NCBI GenBank assembly: GCA_964577975.1
Contig: CAZOBB010000185.1
Span: 1 to 10,801, forward strand
Reading direction: 5' to 3'
Source of the DNA: JAOZMY01 sp964577975
GTDB lineage: Bacteria > Desulfobacterota > S145-22
DNA: 10,801 nt
The position numbers were made by a program, and so were the translations under genes. Below are positions 1-6,582 of this stretch, piece by piece. Each line of letters begins with the position of its first letter. The first letter of the stretch is position 1. The notes under the pieces were generated by a model. That model ran no database searches, had not been told where the DNA came from, and worked only from the letters and a program-made list of their open reading frames with translations.

Positions 1-39
1 CATCAGTGCGTACTTTGTGAATCCGGTCAGCGTTCTCAT
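1..39 (-). CDS. Possible 5' end of a next gene (perhaps a TRAP permease), cut by the window edge
   Basis: An ATG at 39 opens a minus-strand frame of 13 codons that runs off the left edge, reading MRTLTGFTKYALM. Fused TRAP-TAXI membrane subunits often begin with a short charged segment of this kind before the first membrane helix, and a permease is the expected neighbour of the TAXI binding protein encoded just upstream. That is the whole basis for the guess. There is no convincing Shine-Dalgarno sequence in front of the ATG, and 13 codons prove nothing. It could equally be non-coding. Confidence 0.22.
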   Translation of the reverse strand, partial: MRTLTGFTKYALM

Positions 40-77
40 GTATGGATGTATATCCGGTTGCTCGTGGTTTCCCGAGC

Positions 78-117
78 AAAAAAAGGCATCTCCCGAACTC
101 GAATCCGGGAGATGCCT
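78..117 (-). terminator. Rho-independent terminator after the TAXI gene
   Basis: In the minus-strand transcript a perfect 12-bp stem (arms 106-117 and 84-95, AGGCATCTCCCG pairing with CGGGAGATGCCT) closes a 10-nt loop and runs directly into seven U residues (78-84). It begins about 45 nt after the TAXI stop codon. If the transcript continues into a permease gene to the left, this hairpin would reduce permease expression relative to the abundant binding protein. Confidence 0.93.
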
Positions 118-162
118 CCTTTCAAATCAAGGCTCAACAATGTTGAACGGCAAGGTCATGAA

Positions 163-1137
163 TTATTTCAAGACCCCTTTCTCTTTGAAAAATTTGATGG
201 CGCCGGGGTGAAGCGGGATTCCCGTCCCCGTGGGGCCGTCTTTCAACGTGTAGGGTTTCAGGCTCGCGTGGATCTGACGGACCTTGTCGATGTTATCGAA
301 GATGGCCTTGGTGATTTTATAGGCCACATCCTCGGGAAGCTGCGCGTTGGTGGTGATCACGCTGCCCGCGGCGGCCGTCACGATATCCTGGTTGGCGTTT
401 TCCGCCTTGGGATAGGTTCCCGCTTTGATCGTCTTGGTGATGATCCCGAACTGGGAGAGGTATTTCAAGAGCCCCTTGGGGAAGGGGAGCAGGCGGAGTT
501 TGCGCCCCACGGAGGCCTCCGTTACCGCGGCGGCGGGAGCGGCCAGGAAGGTGAAAACGGCGTCCACGTTCCGGTCCTTGAACTGGTTGGTCTGGCTGCT
601 GTAATTCCCGCGGAAAAACTTGAACCCCGCCTTTTTCAGGTCCTTGTAACTGGTCTTATAGTAGGCGAGGACCTTTCGGAAGACCCACTCGTCGGACGTC
701 CCGGAAGGGGAGACAGCGATACGGATGGCCTTCTTGGCCTTGAAGATCTCGTCCATGCTCTTGTAAGGGGTGTTGGCGCCCACGTAGAAGTGGAAGTGGT
801 TCATGCTCATGCCCCCCGCCAGGGCCCGAAGGTTTTTTAATTTGTTCTTGTATGGGTCCTTCCCGTTGAAAGCGGCGTTGTTGATGAAGGGGAGACCCCA
901 GCCCAGTTCACAGTCCCCCCGATTGATGAGGGCAGGGTTCTTTGTGCCGCCGCCGGGGACGACCTTGATCTTGATTCCCGTGGCCTGCTGGATGATCTGG
1001 GCCAGACCTCCGGCCATCATGTACCAGCCGCCGCCGACCCCGCCCGCGGTCCAGGTCAGTGTTTTGCCCGCGTAGCTGGCGGTTCCCAGGCCAAGAATCA
1101 TGCACGTGACGATAAGTCCTACAAAAATCTTCTTCAT
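163..1137 (-). CDS. TRAP transporter solute-binding protein, TAXI family
   Basis: This 324-residue protein is the extracytoplasmic receptor of a TRAP-TAXI importer; such receptors bind small organic acids or amino acids and deliver them to an ion-driven membrane subunit. Residues 1-23 form a Sec signal peptide (Lys-Lys start, hydrophobic core, likely cleavage after SYA). The mature protein has the family landmarks: a glycine-rich GGVGGGWYMMAGGLAQ segment at about 32-47, a PGGG turn at 61-64, a PSGTSDEWVF segment at about 144-153, and a C-terminal IPLHPGAIKFFKEKG. The length is normal for the family. The ATG at 1137 is preceded by a strong purine-rich ribosome site (GGAGGGAGGAG). It forms its own transcription unit, bounded by a promoter with a palindrome and a terminator. 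No permease gene is complete in the window. The ligand cannot be predicted. Confidence 0.95.
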   Translation of the reverse strand: MKKIFVGLIVTCMILGLGTASYAGKTLTWTAGGVGGGWYMMAGGLAQIIQQATGIKIKVVPGGGTKNPALINRGDCELGWGLPFINNAAFNGKDPYKNKLKNLRALAGGMSMNHFHFYVGANTPYKSMDEIFKAKKAIRIAVSPSGTSDEWVFRKVLAYYKTSYKDLKKAGFKFFRGNYSSQTNQFKDRNVDAVFTFLAAPAAAVTEASVGRKLRLLPFPKGLLKYLSQFGIITKTIKAGTYPKAENANQDIVTAAAGSVITTNAQLPEDVAYKITKAIFDNIDKVRQIHASLKPYTLKDGPTGTGIPLHPGAIKFFKEKGVLK

Positions 1138-1158
1138 CTTTCTCCTCCCTCCTGTTTT

Positions 1159-1168
1159 TTGTATACAA
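1159..1168. promoter_or_regulatory. Perfect 10-bp palindrome TTGTATACAA, candidate operator
   Basis: TTGTATACAA is its own reverse complement and is flanked by A/T runs. It lies just downstream of the predicted -10 hexamer, over the expected transcription start (about 1163) of the TAXI gene, where a bound repressor would block initiation. Sites with a GTATAC core are common among GntR/FadR-type regulators, and short palindromes also serve XRE-type regulators. The window's own XRE-DctP regulator is one candidate reader, but this is speculation. Confidence 0.45.
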
Positions 1169-1169
1169 T

Positions 1170-1198
1170 TTTTTACGAAACATTGGCGGAATTGTCAA
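1170..1198 (-). promoter_or_regulatory. Sigma70-type promoter of the TAXI gene
   Basis: On the minus strand a perfect -35 box TTGACA (1193-1198) is followed by exactly 17 nt and a 4/6-match -10 box TAAAAA (1170-1175). The predicted start near 1163 gives a leader of about 25 nt before the ATG at 1137. The promoter lies between the terminator of the upstream gene and the TAXI gene, so the TAXI gene is transcribed independently. Confidence 0.65.
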
Positions 1199-1221
1199 TG
1201 AGAAAGGCCCGGCTAGGAAAC

Positions 1222-1254
1222 AAAAAAACGGAGGGGATCTTCTCCCCTCCGTTT
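1222..1254 (-). terminator. Rho-independent terminator of the tolC-adaptor operon
   Basis: In the minus-strand transcript a perfect 12-bp stem (arms 1243-1254 and 1226-1237, AAACGGAGGGGA pairing with TCCCCTCCGTTT) closes a 5-nt loop, and the transcript continues with a U tract (1222-1228). It starts 20 nt after the adaptor stop codon, so no pump gene is co-transcribed downstream of the adaptor. Confidence 0.95.
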
Positions 1255-1273
1255 AAGCAGTGGATGAAGGAGC

Positions 1274-2464
1274 TTATCCTCGTGTCACTTTCGCCCCGTC
1301 GATGGCCTTGGCCGCGTCTTCCGCGATGATCTTTTCCCCCTCTTCCAGGCCGGAAAGGACCTCGATCTTGTCACCGTAGCGTTTCCCCAGCTTGACAAGC
1401 CGCATCTGACAGAGGTTGTCCGGGGTGACCACGTACGTGAATTCCAGCTGTCCCCTCTGAATCACCGCTTTGGCGGGAACGAGGTAGGTCTTTTTCTCGG
1501 GAAGTCGGAAAATGGCCCGTCCGAACATCCCCGGACGGATCCCTTGGAGGTCCGGGGGAACCAGCACCTTGACCATGAAGGTGCGGGTGCGGGGATCCAC
1601 GTCGGGGACAACCTGAACGACCTTCGATTCAAAGGGGGCCTTGGAAGAGAAGATGACGGCCACGGGATCGCCTTCCTTGATGAGGCTGTGGAGGGACTCC
1701 TCGACGCTCACGTAGAGGCGATAATCCTTCTCGTCCGCCAGGGAAAGGATCGGTCTGCCCGGGGCGATGAGGTTCCCCGTGTCGATCATCTTGTTGACCA
1801 CGCGGCCGTCGATGGGCGAGCGGACGAGGGTGTAGTTGAGATACGATTTCGCCTCCGCGACCTGGGACTGGGCCGCCTTGATCTGCGCGTCGACCTGGGC
1901 CTCTTTCGCCTTGATGACCTTGATCATCTCCTTGGCCCGGCTCAGGCCCGCCTTGGCCGCCTTATACTTCGCTTCCACCTGGTCGAATTCCTGCTGGGAA
2001 ACGGATTCCGTTTTGACCAAGTTTTTGAAACGCTTGTAGGTCACCTCCGCCAGGTGGTACTGGGCCTTGGCTGCCTCCAGGGCGTCCATGGCCTCCCTCA
2101 GGTGGGCTTTGATTTCCACTTTCGCCTGTATGGCTGCCTTCAGACCGGCCTCCGCCATCTTGACCTTGGCGTTGATTTCCGGACTCGAGATGGAGACGAG
2201 TTTCTGACCCTTTTTGACCCGGTCTCCCTCTTTGACGTAGATGGCCTGGATGTATCCCATGACCTTGGGAGACACCATGACCGTCTTCTCGGATTTCACT
2301 GTTCCGGTGGCCTCGTAAGGGGGATGGACGACCTGTTTGTGGACCTCGTAGAGTTTCGAGACCTGAATGGTGGGGCGTTCTACCTTCTTTTTCTCCGATG
2401 ACTTCTTGCACCCGACGCCGAAAAGAAGGATAAAGATGAGGGCTGTCCCGATTCCTTTCTTCAT
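1274..2464 (-). CDS. Efflux periplasmic adaptor (membrane fusion protein, AcrA/HlyD type), probable lipoprotein
   Basis: This 396-residue protein should bridge an inner-membrane pump and the TolC-like channel encoded just upstream. The N-terminus has a short hydrophobic signal ending in FGVGC, so Cys19 is a likely lipid attachment site, although the residue at -3 is Gly rather than the usual Leu. Half of a lipoyl-like domain (about 62-96, with the GYIQAIYVKEGDRVKKGQ turn) is followed by a long alanine- and lysine-rich alpha-helical hairpin (about 97-208). The second lipoyl half (SPIDGRVV at 216-223), a beta-barrel region around 245-320 and a membrane-proximal domain to the end follow. A good ribosome site (AGAGGAGA) precedes the ATG, 12 nt after the tolC-like stop. 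The adaptor fits RND pumps best; an ABC (MacB-like) partner is possible. No pump gene is visible. Confidence 0.93.
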   Translation of the reverse strand: MKKGIGTALIFILLFGVGCKKSSEKKKVERPTIQVSKLYEVHKQVVHPPYEATGTVKSEKTVMVSPKVMGYIQAIYVKEGDRVKKGQKLVSISSPEINAKVKMAEAGLKAAIQAKVEIKAHLREAMDALEAAKAQYHLAEVTYKRFKNLVKTESVSQQEFDQVEAKYKAAKAGLSRAKEMIKVIKAKEAQVDAQIKAAQSQVAEAKSYLNYTLVRSPIDGRVVNKMIDTGNLIAPGRPILSLADEKDYRLYVSVEESLHSLIKEGDPVAVIFSSKAPFESKVVQVVPDVDPRTRTFMVKVLVPPDLQGIRPGMFGRAIFRLPEKKTYLVPAKAVIQRGQLEFTYVVTPDNLCQMRLVKLGKRYGDKIEVLSGLEEGEKIIAEDAAKAIDGAKVTRG

Positions 2465-2476
2465 GGTTGTCTCCTC

Positions 2477-3889
2477 TTATTCGATGGTTTTCCGTTTTTC
2501 TGGGAATTCCTTGCTCAGCTTTCCGATGGCGAATCGCAACTTTGCCAATCCGGTTTCGTAGTTGTAAAGGGCCTGCGTCAGACGCACCTCGGCGGATTTC
2601 AGGGCGACCTCCCGGTCGAGGACGTCGACCATCGTGGTGAGGCGGTTTTTGTATCTGTCTTTTACGATTCTCAAACTTTCCTTGGCCTGCTCCACGGCTT
2701 TCTGCGCCACCTTGATCTGTTGCGCCGCCGTCTTGATTTTCAGATAGGCTTGTTTGACCTGAAGCTTGATTCCGCTCTCCATCCGCAGACGAAGGAAATG
2801 AATCCGCTCGTAATCGGCCATGGCCTTGTCGTATTTCGCCTTGTCGTATCCCCCGCGGAAGATGTTCAGATTGGCCATCACCATGAGAGACCAGTTTTTC
2901 CCTCCGTCATCGGCAAAATCCTCGTCATAGTTCTCCCAATTTCCCATGAGATTGAGCGAGGGAAGGAAATGCAGCTTCGATTTCTTGATTTCCTTCATCA
3001 TGGCGTCTTCCTTGAACTTCAGGCTCTTCAGGTCGTTCCTTCCCGTCAGCGCCTGATTCCAAAAGGACTCCAGAGGCTGGGACGGGGGAGGCCCCCCCAC
3101 CATGGTGCCCGTGAGGTTGTATTCCCAGTGCAGGGGAAACCCAATGGCGTCGTTCAGGGCCGACATGGCCACGGCCACCATGTTCCTGGCCCGGATCTCC
3201 TCTTCTTGAAGGCTGAGGAGATAGACTCGAGCGCTCAAGAGATCCGACTTGACCACGAGCCCCTGTTTGTACATCGATTCGGCAATCTTCACGTGTTCCT
3301 TGGCCGTTTTGACCGCGTCCTGTATGACACTGTGAAAGGCGCGAGCCATGAGAACCCCGTCGTAGGCCTCGATGACGGCGAGGATCACGGCCTTTTCCCG
3401 CTGGGTCTTTTCTTCCCGGCTGCTTTCCACCATCAGTTTCGCCTGTTGATGTCCGATCCATACGTCTCCCCCGTTGAAGATGGGCTGGACGATCTGAAGC
3501 CGCGTCAGGAAGTTGTTCAAGGTGGGCGGATCGTTCAGACGGTCGATCCGCATGTCGGACATGACGAATTTTCCCTGGTTCAGCCGCATACCGAAGAAAT
3601 AGACGGGATTGTTGCTCCGGGAAAAGATCTCGGAGAGATCGACCCTGGGGAAAAACCCGGAGGTTGCCATCGATTTCTGCGCCAGAGAGGATTGGTATTT
3701 CGCCCGGGCGGCCTTGACCTCCAGGTTTTGCTTCAAGGCGATGTCGATGGCCTGCGAGAGGCTTAATTCGGTGGGTGGTGTGACGGCCTTTGCCGCCTTC
3801 GTTTCACCCGCGAAGGTATTTGTAGAGACAGACAACAAACATGCCGCGAGGATGAAACAGAGGATGGTTGGGAATAGGCTCTTACGCAT
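2477..3889 (-). CDS. TolC-family outer-membrane efflux protein
   Basis: This 470-residue protein would form the trimeric outer-membrane channel of a tripartite efflux or secretion system. It has an N-terminal signal (1-27, probable cleavage after NTFA) and then two homologous OEP repeats rich in long amphipathic helices. The first repeat starts at LSLSQAIDIALKQNLEVKAAR (about 43-63) and the second covers the C-terminal half, with RLTTMVDVLDREVALKSAEV near the end. A segment NNPVYFFGMRLNQG at about 93-106 is typical of this family. An LAAC motif at 14-17 resembles a lipobox, but it is followed by more hydrophobic residues, so a cleavable Sec signal is favoured. GGAG lies 8 nt before the ATG. 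It is the first full gene of a two-gene operon with the adaptor and has a strong promoter about 110 nt upstream. Confidence 0.94.
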   Translation of the reverse strand: MRKSLFPTILCFILAACLLSVSTNTFAGETKAAKAVTPPTELSLSQAIDIALKQNLEVKAARAKYQSSLAQKSMATSGFFPRVDLSEIFSRSNNPVYFFGMRLNQGKFVMSDMRIDRLNDPPTLNNFLTRLQIVQPIFNGGDVWIGHQQAKLMVESSREEKTQREKAVILAVIEAYDGVLMARAFHSVIQDAVKTAKEHVKIAESMYKQGLVVKSDLLSARVYLLSLQEEEIRARNMVAVAMSALNDAIGFPLHWEYNLTGTMVGGPPPSQPLESFWNQALTGRNDLKSLKFKEDAMMKEIKKSKLHFLPSLNLMGNWENYDEDFADDGGKNWSLMVMANLNIFRGGYDKAKYDKAMADYERIHFLRLRMESGIKLQVKQAYLKIKTAAQQIKVAQKAVEQAKESLRIVKDRYKNRLTTMVDVLDREVALKSAEVRLTQALYNYETGLAKLRFAIGKLSKEFPEKRKTIE

Positions 3890-3892
3890 GAT

Positions 3893-3976
3893 TCACGCTC
3901 CGTCCAGACGAATAAAGGTTTTTTGTAATATATCCCTATACTTACTTCCGCTAAACCTGTTCAGTTTCTTTTTCAT
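3893..3976 (-). CDS. Possible 27-codon leader ORF in the tolC-like 5' UTR
   Basis: An ATG at 3976, about 17 nt after the predicted transcription start, opens 27 sense codons beginning MKKKLNRFSGSKYRD and ending FIRLDGA, with a TGA at 3893-3895. The stop is one codon (ATC) before the tolC-like ATG and in the same frame. The peptide is basic. No Shine-Dalgarno sequence precedes it, and the region is AT-rich, so it may be chance. If translated, termination next to the downstream start would couple it to tolC translation. Confidence 0.25.
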   Translation of the reverse strand: MKKKLNRFSGSKYRDILQKTFIRLDGA

Positions 3977-3986
3977 TTTGTGAACG

Positions 3987-4004
3987 ATTTATATGGATTT
4001 ATAT
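3987..4004. repeat. Two direct copies of ATTTATAT over the tolC-operon -10 region
   Basis: Two identical 8-bp units (3987-3994 and 3997-4004) are separated by GG, giving a 10-bp period, one helical turn. The right-hand copy covers most of the -10 box and the left-hand copy covers the expected start site. This is a plausible regulator-binding site but could be low-complexity AT sequence. Confidence 0.4.
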
Positions 4005-4028
4005 AGGCAGACCAAGGACAAATGTCAA
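4000..4028 (-). promoter_or_regulatory. Sigma70-type promoter of the tolC-adaptor operon
   Basis: On the minus strand a perfect TTGACA (4023-4028), a 17-nt spacer and TATATA (4000-4005) make a strong consensus-like promoter. The predicted start near 3993 leaves a leader of about 104 nt before the ATG at 3889. It lies just after the MmgE/PrpD gene, with no recognisable terminator in between, so read-through from the upstream operon is also possible. Confidence 0.72.
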
Positions 4029-4069
4029 GGGAACGGCGTAAATTGTTTTTTGACAGGGGAGCAGGGGAT

Positions 4070-5404
4070 TCAAAGGGTGCGGCTTAGATGATGAAAGAGA
4101 TTCGACAAATTGCCGGGTTGGTCAAGTTCGATCGACTCCAGGATGGCCTTCCGCCGGTCTTCGGCGAGGAGGTCTTTCGTAAGGATGTAAAATTTCTCTC
4201 GCAAGTCTTCATCCGATAGGGGATTGTCAGGATCGCCCAGAGGGTCGAGAACGGTCTGTTCGTAGCGTCGGTTTCCGCAGGTGACGACGACACGGGCGGG
4301 GGATCGGGAAGGGAAGAGGCGGTCCAATTCCGGATCCACATTCAGGCGGACCTTTTCGGACAGTTGAAGCAGGTCTCGACGTCCCAGCCATTCCTCGCGG
4401 AGAGGGAGGAGGCCTTCTCTTCCAAGGATGGCGGCAACCGCCAGGGAGAAGGGGAGGCTGTACTGGGCGGCCTCCACGGTCGCCGGCCGGGGTTCGTTCG
4501 ACAGGCCCTCCACGGCGCGTCGGAAGGTTTCCACCTGGATCTGGTCGATGGCATCGGTGGGTAGGTCATTGTCGCTCAGGATGGAGAGAAGGGCGTCGAT
4601 CGCCGCGTGGATCCACCGGCAGCAACCATAGGGCTTGAAATAGATCTCTCCGATGGCCCAGTGGTCCCCCAGCTTTTCGAGGATCCTGGAAGCGTCGTAG
4701 TAATCGGGGTGGTCGAAGATGTCCAGGGGGCCCGTCAACCCTTCCGCGGCGAGATGTACGGCGGTCATTCCCGTCAACACGGCCCAGGGGATTCCTTCTT
4801 TGACCTGGTTTCCCATCATCCGGGAATAGCCTGCCGCGGCCATGTCGGGGGAATGGATGCCCGCGATGGCCAAGGCCTGGGCGGTGACCTCCGGAGAAAG
4901 GCGGAGGAGATAGGCGTTGGAAGCGGCGACACCCACGGCGATCCATCGTCCCGTGGCCATGGTGGGAAGGTAGGAAAGATCACGGGAGGCGGCGATCCGG
5001 CACCCCACCTCGTAGCCCAAAACAATGGCGGTAAAGAGGATCTCGGATGGGATGTTTTCCCCTTCGGCCATGGCCAAACAGGCGGGGATGATCCCTGCGC
5101 CCGGATGGCCCGCCGCGGACCGGTGACCGTCGTCCAGGTCCAGGGCGGCGGCAGCCGTCGCGTTGCAGAAAGCGGCGGCCACCGCCGAAAGCTTCGTCTC
5201 CGAGAACCATACGCTGGCTTTCCCTCGAGGGAAAAGGCGTCCGGCAACGGCGCGCGAGGCTCGGGCCGCTTCCGTGCCGTATCCGGCGCAGGCGGCACCG
5301 ATCAGATCGAGCAGGCAGCGGCGGACGGCACGCCCTAAAAGAGGAGTGAGAGAGGCGGGGTCATATTGGGTGATGAATTGCGCGAGCTTTTCGGCCGTGG
5401 TCAA
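4070..5404 (-). CDS. MmgE/PrpD family protein (2-methylcitrate dehydratase / cis-aconitate decarboxylase / epimerase superfamily)
   Basis: This 444-residue cytosolic enzyme has the normal MmgE/PrpD length and order. It has an N-terminal helical domain with a DLDDGH motif (89-94) followed by GHPG (99-102), a Lys in VKEG (Lys202) matching the family's active-site Lys, and a C-terminal lid starting with KPYGCCRWIHAAIDA (257-271). Characterised members dehydrate 2-methylcitrate, decarboxylate cis-aconitate or epimerise iminodisuccinate. By eye, the family Thr of DxDDT is Gly93, and the His of the HPxx segment before the glycine-rich helix is Met149, so the chemistry may differ. The start is a TTG overlapping the TGA of the regulator gene (TTGA), with AAGGGAG 7 nt upstream, indicating coupled translation. 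It is the last gene of the importer operon. The substrate is unknown. Confidence 0.9.
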   Translation of the reverse strand: MTTAEKLAQFITQYDPASLTPLLGRAVRRCLLDLIGAACAGYGTEAARASRAVAGRLFPRGKASVWFSETKLSAVAAAFCNATAAAALDLDDGHRSAAGHPGAGIIPACLAMAEGENIPSEILFTAIVLGYEVGCRIAASRDLSYLPTMATGRWIAVGVAASNAYLLRLSPEVTAQALAIAGIHSPDMAAAGYSRMMGNQVKEGIPWAVLTGMTAVHLAAEGLTGPLDIFDHPDYYDASRILEKLGDHWAIGEIYFKPYGCCRWIHAAIDALLSILSDNDLPTDAIDQIQVETFRRAVEGLSNEPRPATVEAAQYSLPFSLAVAAILGREGLLPLREEWLGRRDLLQLSEKVRLNVDPELDRLFPSRSPARVVVTCGNRRYEQTVLDPLGDPDNPLSDEDLREKFYILTKDLLAEDRRKAILESIELDQPGNLSNLFHHLSRTL

Positions 5405-6582
5405 AGGTTTGCTCCCTTATCGGGGTGATGGAGATGTTGGATGATTCTCAATGCCTCCCGATCGATCTCTCCCGATTCGGCCATGTCTCGGACGACTTTC
5501 GAAGCGGCCCGCCTCCATGGAGAGAGATCGACTTTTAGGTAGACGGCCCCGTATTCCGATAAATTTTTCGATTCATGATCCGGTTCCGACCTTTGTATCT
5601 CTTGGGTGAAGAATGTTCCGGCGGCGTCACAGGCCTCCTCCAGCGCGGCCTGAATGTCCGGGGGGAGGGAGAGATACTTCTTCGCGTTGACGGTGACCGC
5701 CAGGGCGGGAGGGACATCCCCCAGCCGTGTGACATAAGGGCCGTGACGGCAGAAACCGAGCGGGTAGAGATGGGACCGGTGCGTGGGGAGGAGGTCGAAT
5801 TCCCCCTTCTCCCATGCCTCCTTGACGCGCGGCCAGTGCACCACCACGGGGCGGGCCCCCAGTCCTTCCCAGAAGCGGGCAAGGGCGGGGGAATCGAAAA
5901 CGCGAACCCTTTTCCCTTTGACCTCTTCGGGCCGGGTCACCGGCTGTTTGGAGACGAGAACCCTCTCCAATCCCCGTCGCCAGTTCCATCGGCGGTTGAG
6001 AATCCGGATTCCCGCTTCCGTTAGGGGGCGGCGAATGGTTTCCTCGAAAAAGGGACTCTCGAGAAACGTGAGCAGATGGGCGTCGTTCGCGAAGACGTAG
6101 GGCAGGCTGACGAAGTTCACGGTAGGGGTGATGTGCTGATAGAAAATCAGCTCTTCGATGAAGAGATCGATGATCCCTTCTTGGAGCATCCGCACCTGCT
6201 CGGGTGCCGAACCGAGGACGGTGGCCCAGAGGGAGATGAGGGACATCCGCCCCTTGCTTCGATGTTCGACTTCCTTGGCGAACCGTGCCAATCCCCGGCT
6301 TTCCGGCCCGGGAACCGTGGTCATGGTCCCCAATACCCGAGGGACCTCTTCGTCTTTTTGAAACAGGTAGCTCAACGGGCGATCGAAGATGCGGCAGAGT
6401 TTCGTCAGGGTGGGGATGGAGATGGCCGCCTTGCCGTTCTCTAACTTGGAAAGCTGGCTCTGGGAGATGCCCACCTGGCCGGCGAGGGTCGTGGTCGTGA
6501 GGCCCATCGACTTACGGAGTTCCCGGAGGCGGGAGCCGACCGTCCGACGAATCTGTCTCTCCTCATCACTCAGACGCGGCAT
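5401..6582 (-). CDS. XRE-family HTH regulator fused to a DctP-like (TRAP solute-binding) sensor domain
   Basis: This is a 393-residue cytosolic protein with no signal peptide. Residues about 13-74 form a Cro/C1-type helix-turn-helix (LRELRKSMGLTTTTLAGQVG, then ISQSQLSKLENGKA at 39-52). Residues about 85-345 resemble the periplasmic DctP receptor of TRAP transporters. Visible landmarks are a KGRM strand start, LGSAPEQVRMLQEGIIDL (123-140), a FVSLPYVFAND segment (157-167), PEEVKGKRVRVFDSPAL (218-234), GLGARPVVV (240-248) and EAWEKGEFDL (255-264). Arg227 aligns with the conserved ligand-carboxylate-binding Arg of DctP proteins. The likely role is a one-component transcription factor whose effector is a carboxylate, by analogy with LacI-type proteins that use a periplasmic-binding fold. 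The ATG at 6582 overlaps the dehydrogenase gene by 17 bp and has AGAGGGA upstream. The DNA-binding call is firm and the sensor call good; its targets are unknown. Confidence 0.86.
   Translation of the reverse strand: MPRLSDEERQIRRTVGSRLRELRKSMGLTTTTLAGQVGISQSQLSKLENGKAAISIPTLTKLCRIFDRPLSYLFQKDEEVPRVLGTMTTVPGPESRGLARFAKEVEHRSKGRMSLISLWATVLGSAPEQVRMLQEGIIDLFIEELIFYQHITPTVNFVSLPYVFANDAHLLTFLESPFFEETIRRPLTEAGIRILNRRWNWRRGLERVLVSKQPVTRPEEVKGKRVRVFDSPALARFWEGLGARPVVVHWPRVKEAWEKGEFDLLPTHRSHLYPLGFCRHGPYVTRLGDVPPALAVTVNAKKYLSLPPDIQAALEEACDAAGTFFTQEIQRSEPDHESKNLSEYGAVYLKVDLSPWRRAASKVVRDMAESGEIDREALRIIQHLHHPDKGANL
5412..5418 (-). promoter_or_regulatory. Ribosome-binding site supporting the TTG start of the MmgE/PrpD gene
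   Basis: AAGGGAG on the minus strand sits 7 nt before the TTG at 5404, inside the end of the regulator gene. The downstream residues (TTAEKLAQFI) match a normal family N-terminus and no ATG lies nearby, which supports this non-ATG start. Confidence 0.7.

Noticed and set aside
60..77. Short inverted repeat GCTCG/CGAGC to the left of the TAXI terminator
   Set aside because: A 5-bp stem with an 8-nt loop is expected by chance, and no second element supports a function.
3839..3850. LAAC lipobox-like motif in the TolC-family signal region, suggesting an OprM-type lipoprotein
   Set aside because: The Cys is followed by further hydrophobic residues and then a better Sec cleavage site (NTFA), so lipidation is not supported strongly enough.
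4029..4069. Possible terminator of the large operon after the MmgE/PrpD gene
   Set aside because: The stretch is C-rich in the transcript but forms no credible stem-loop with a U tract.
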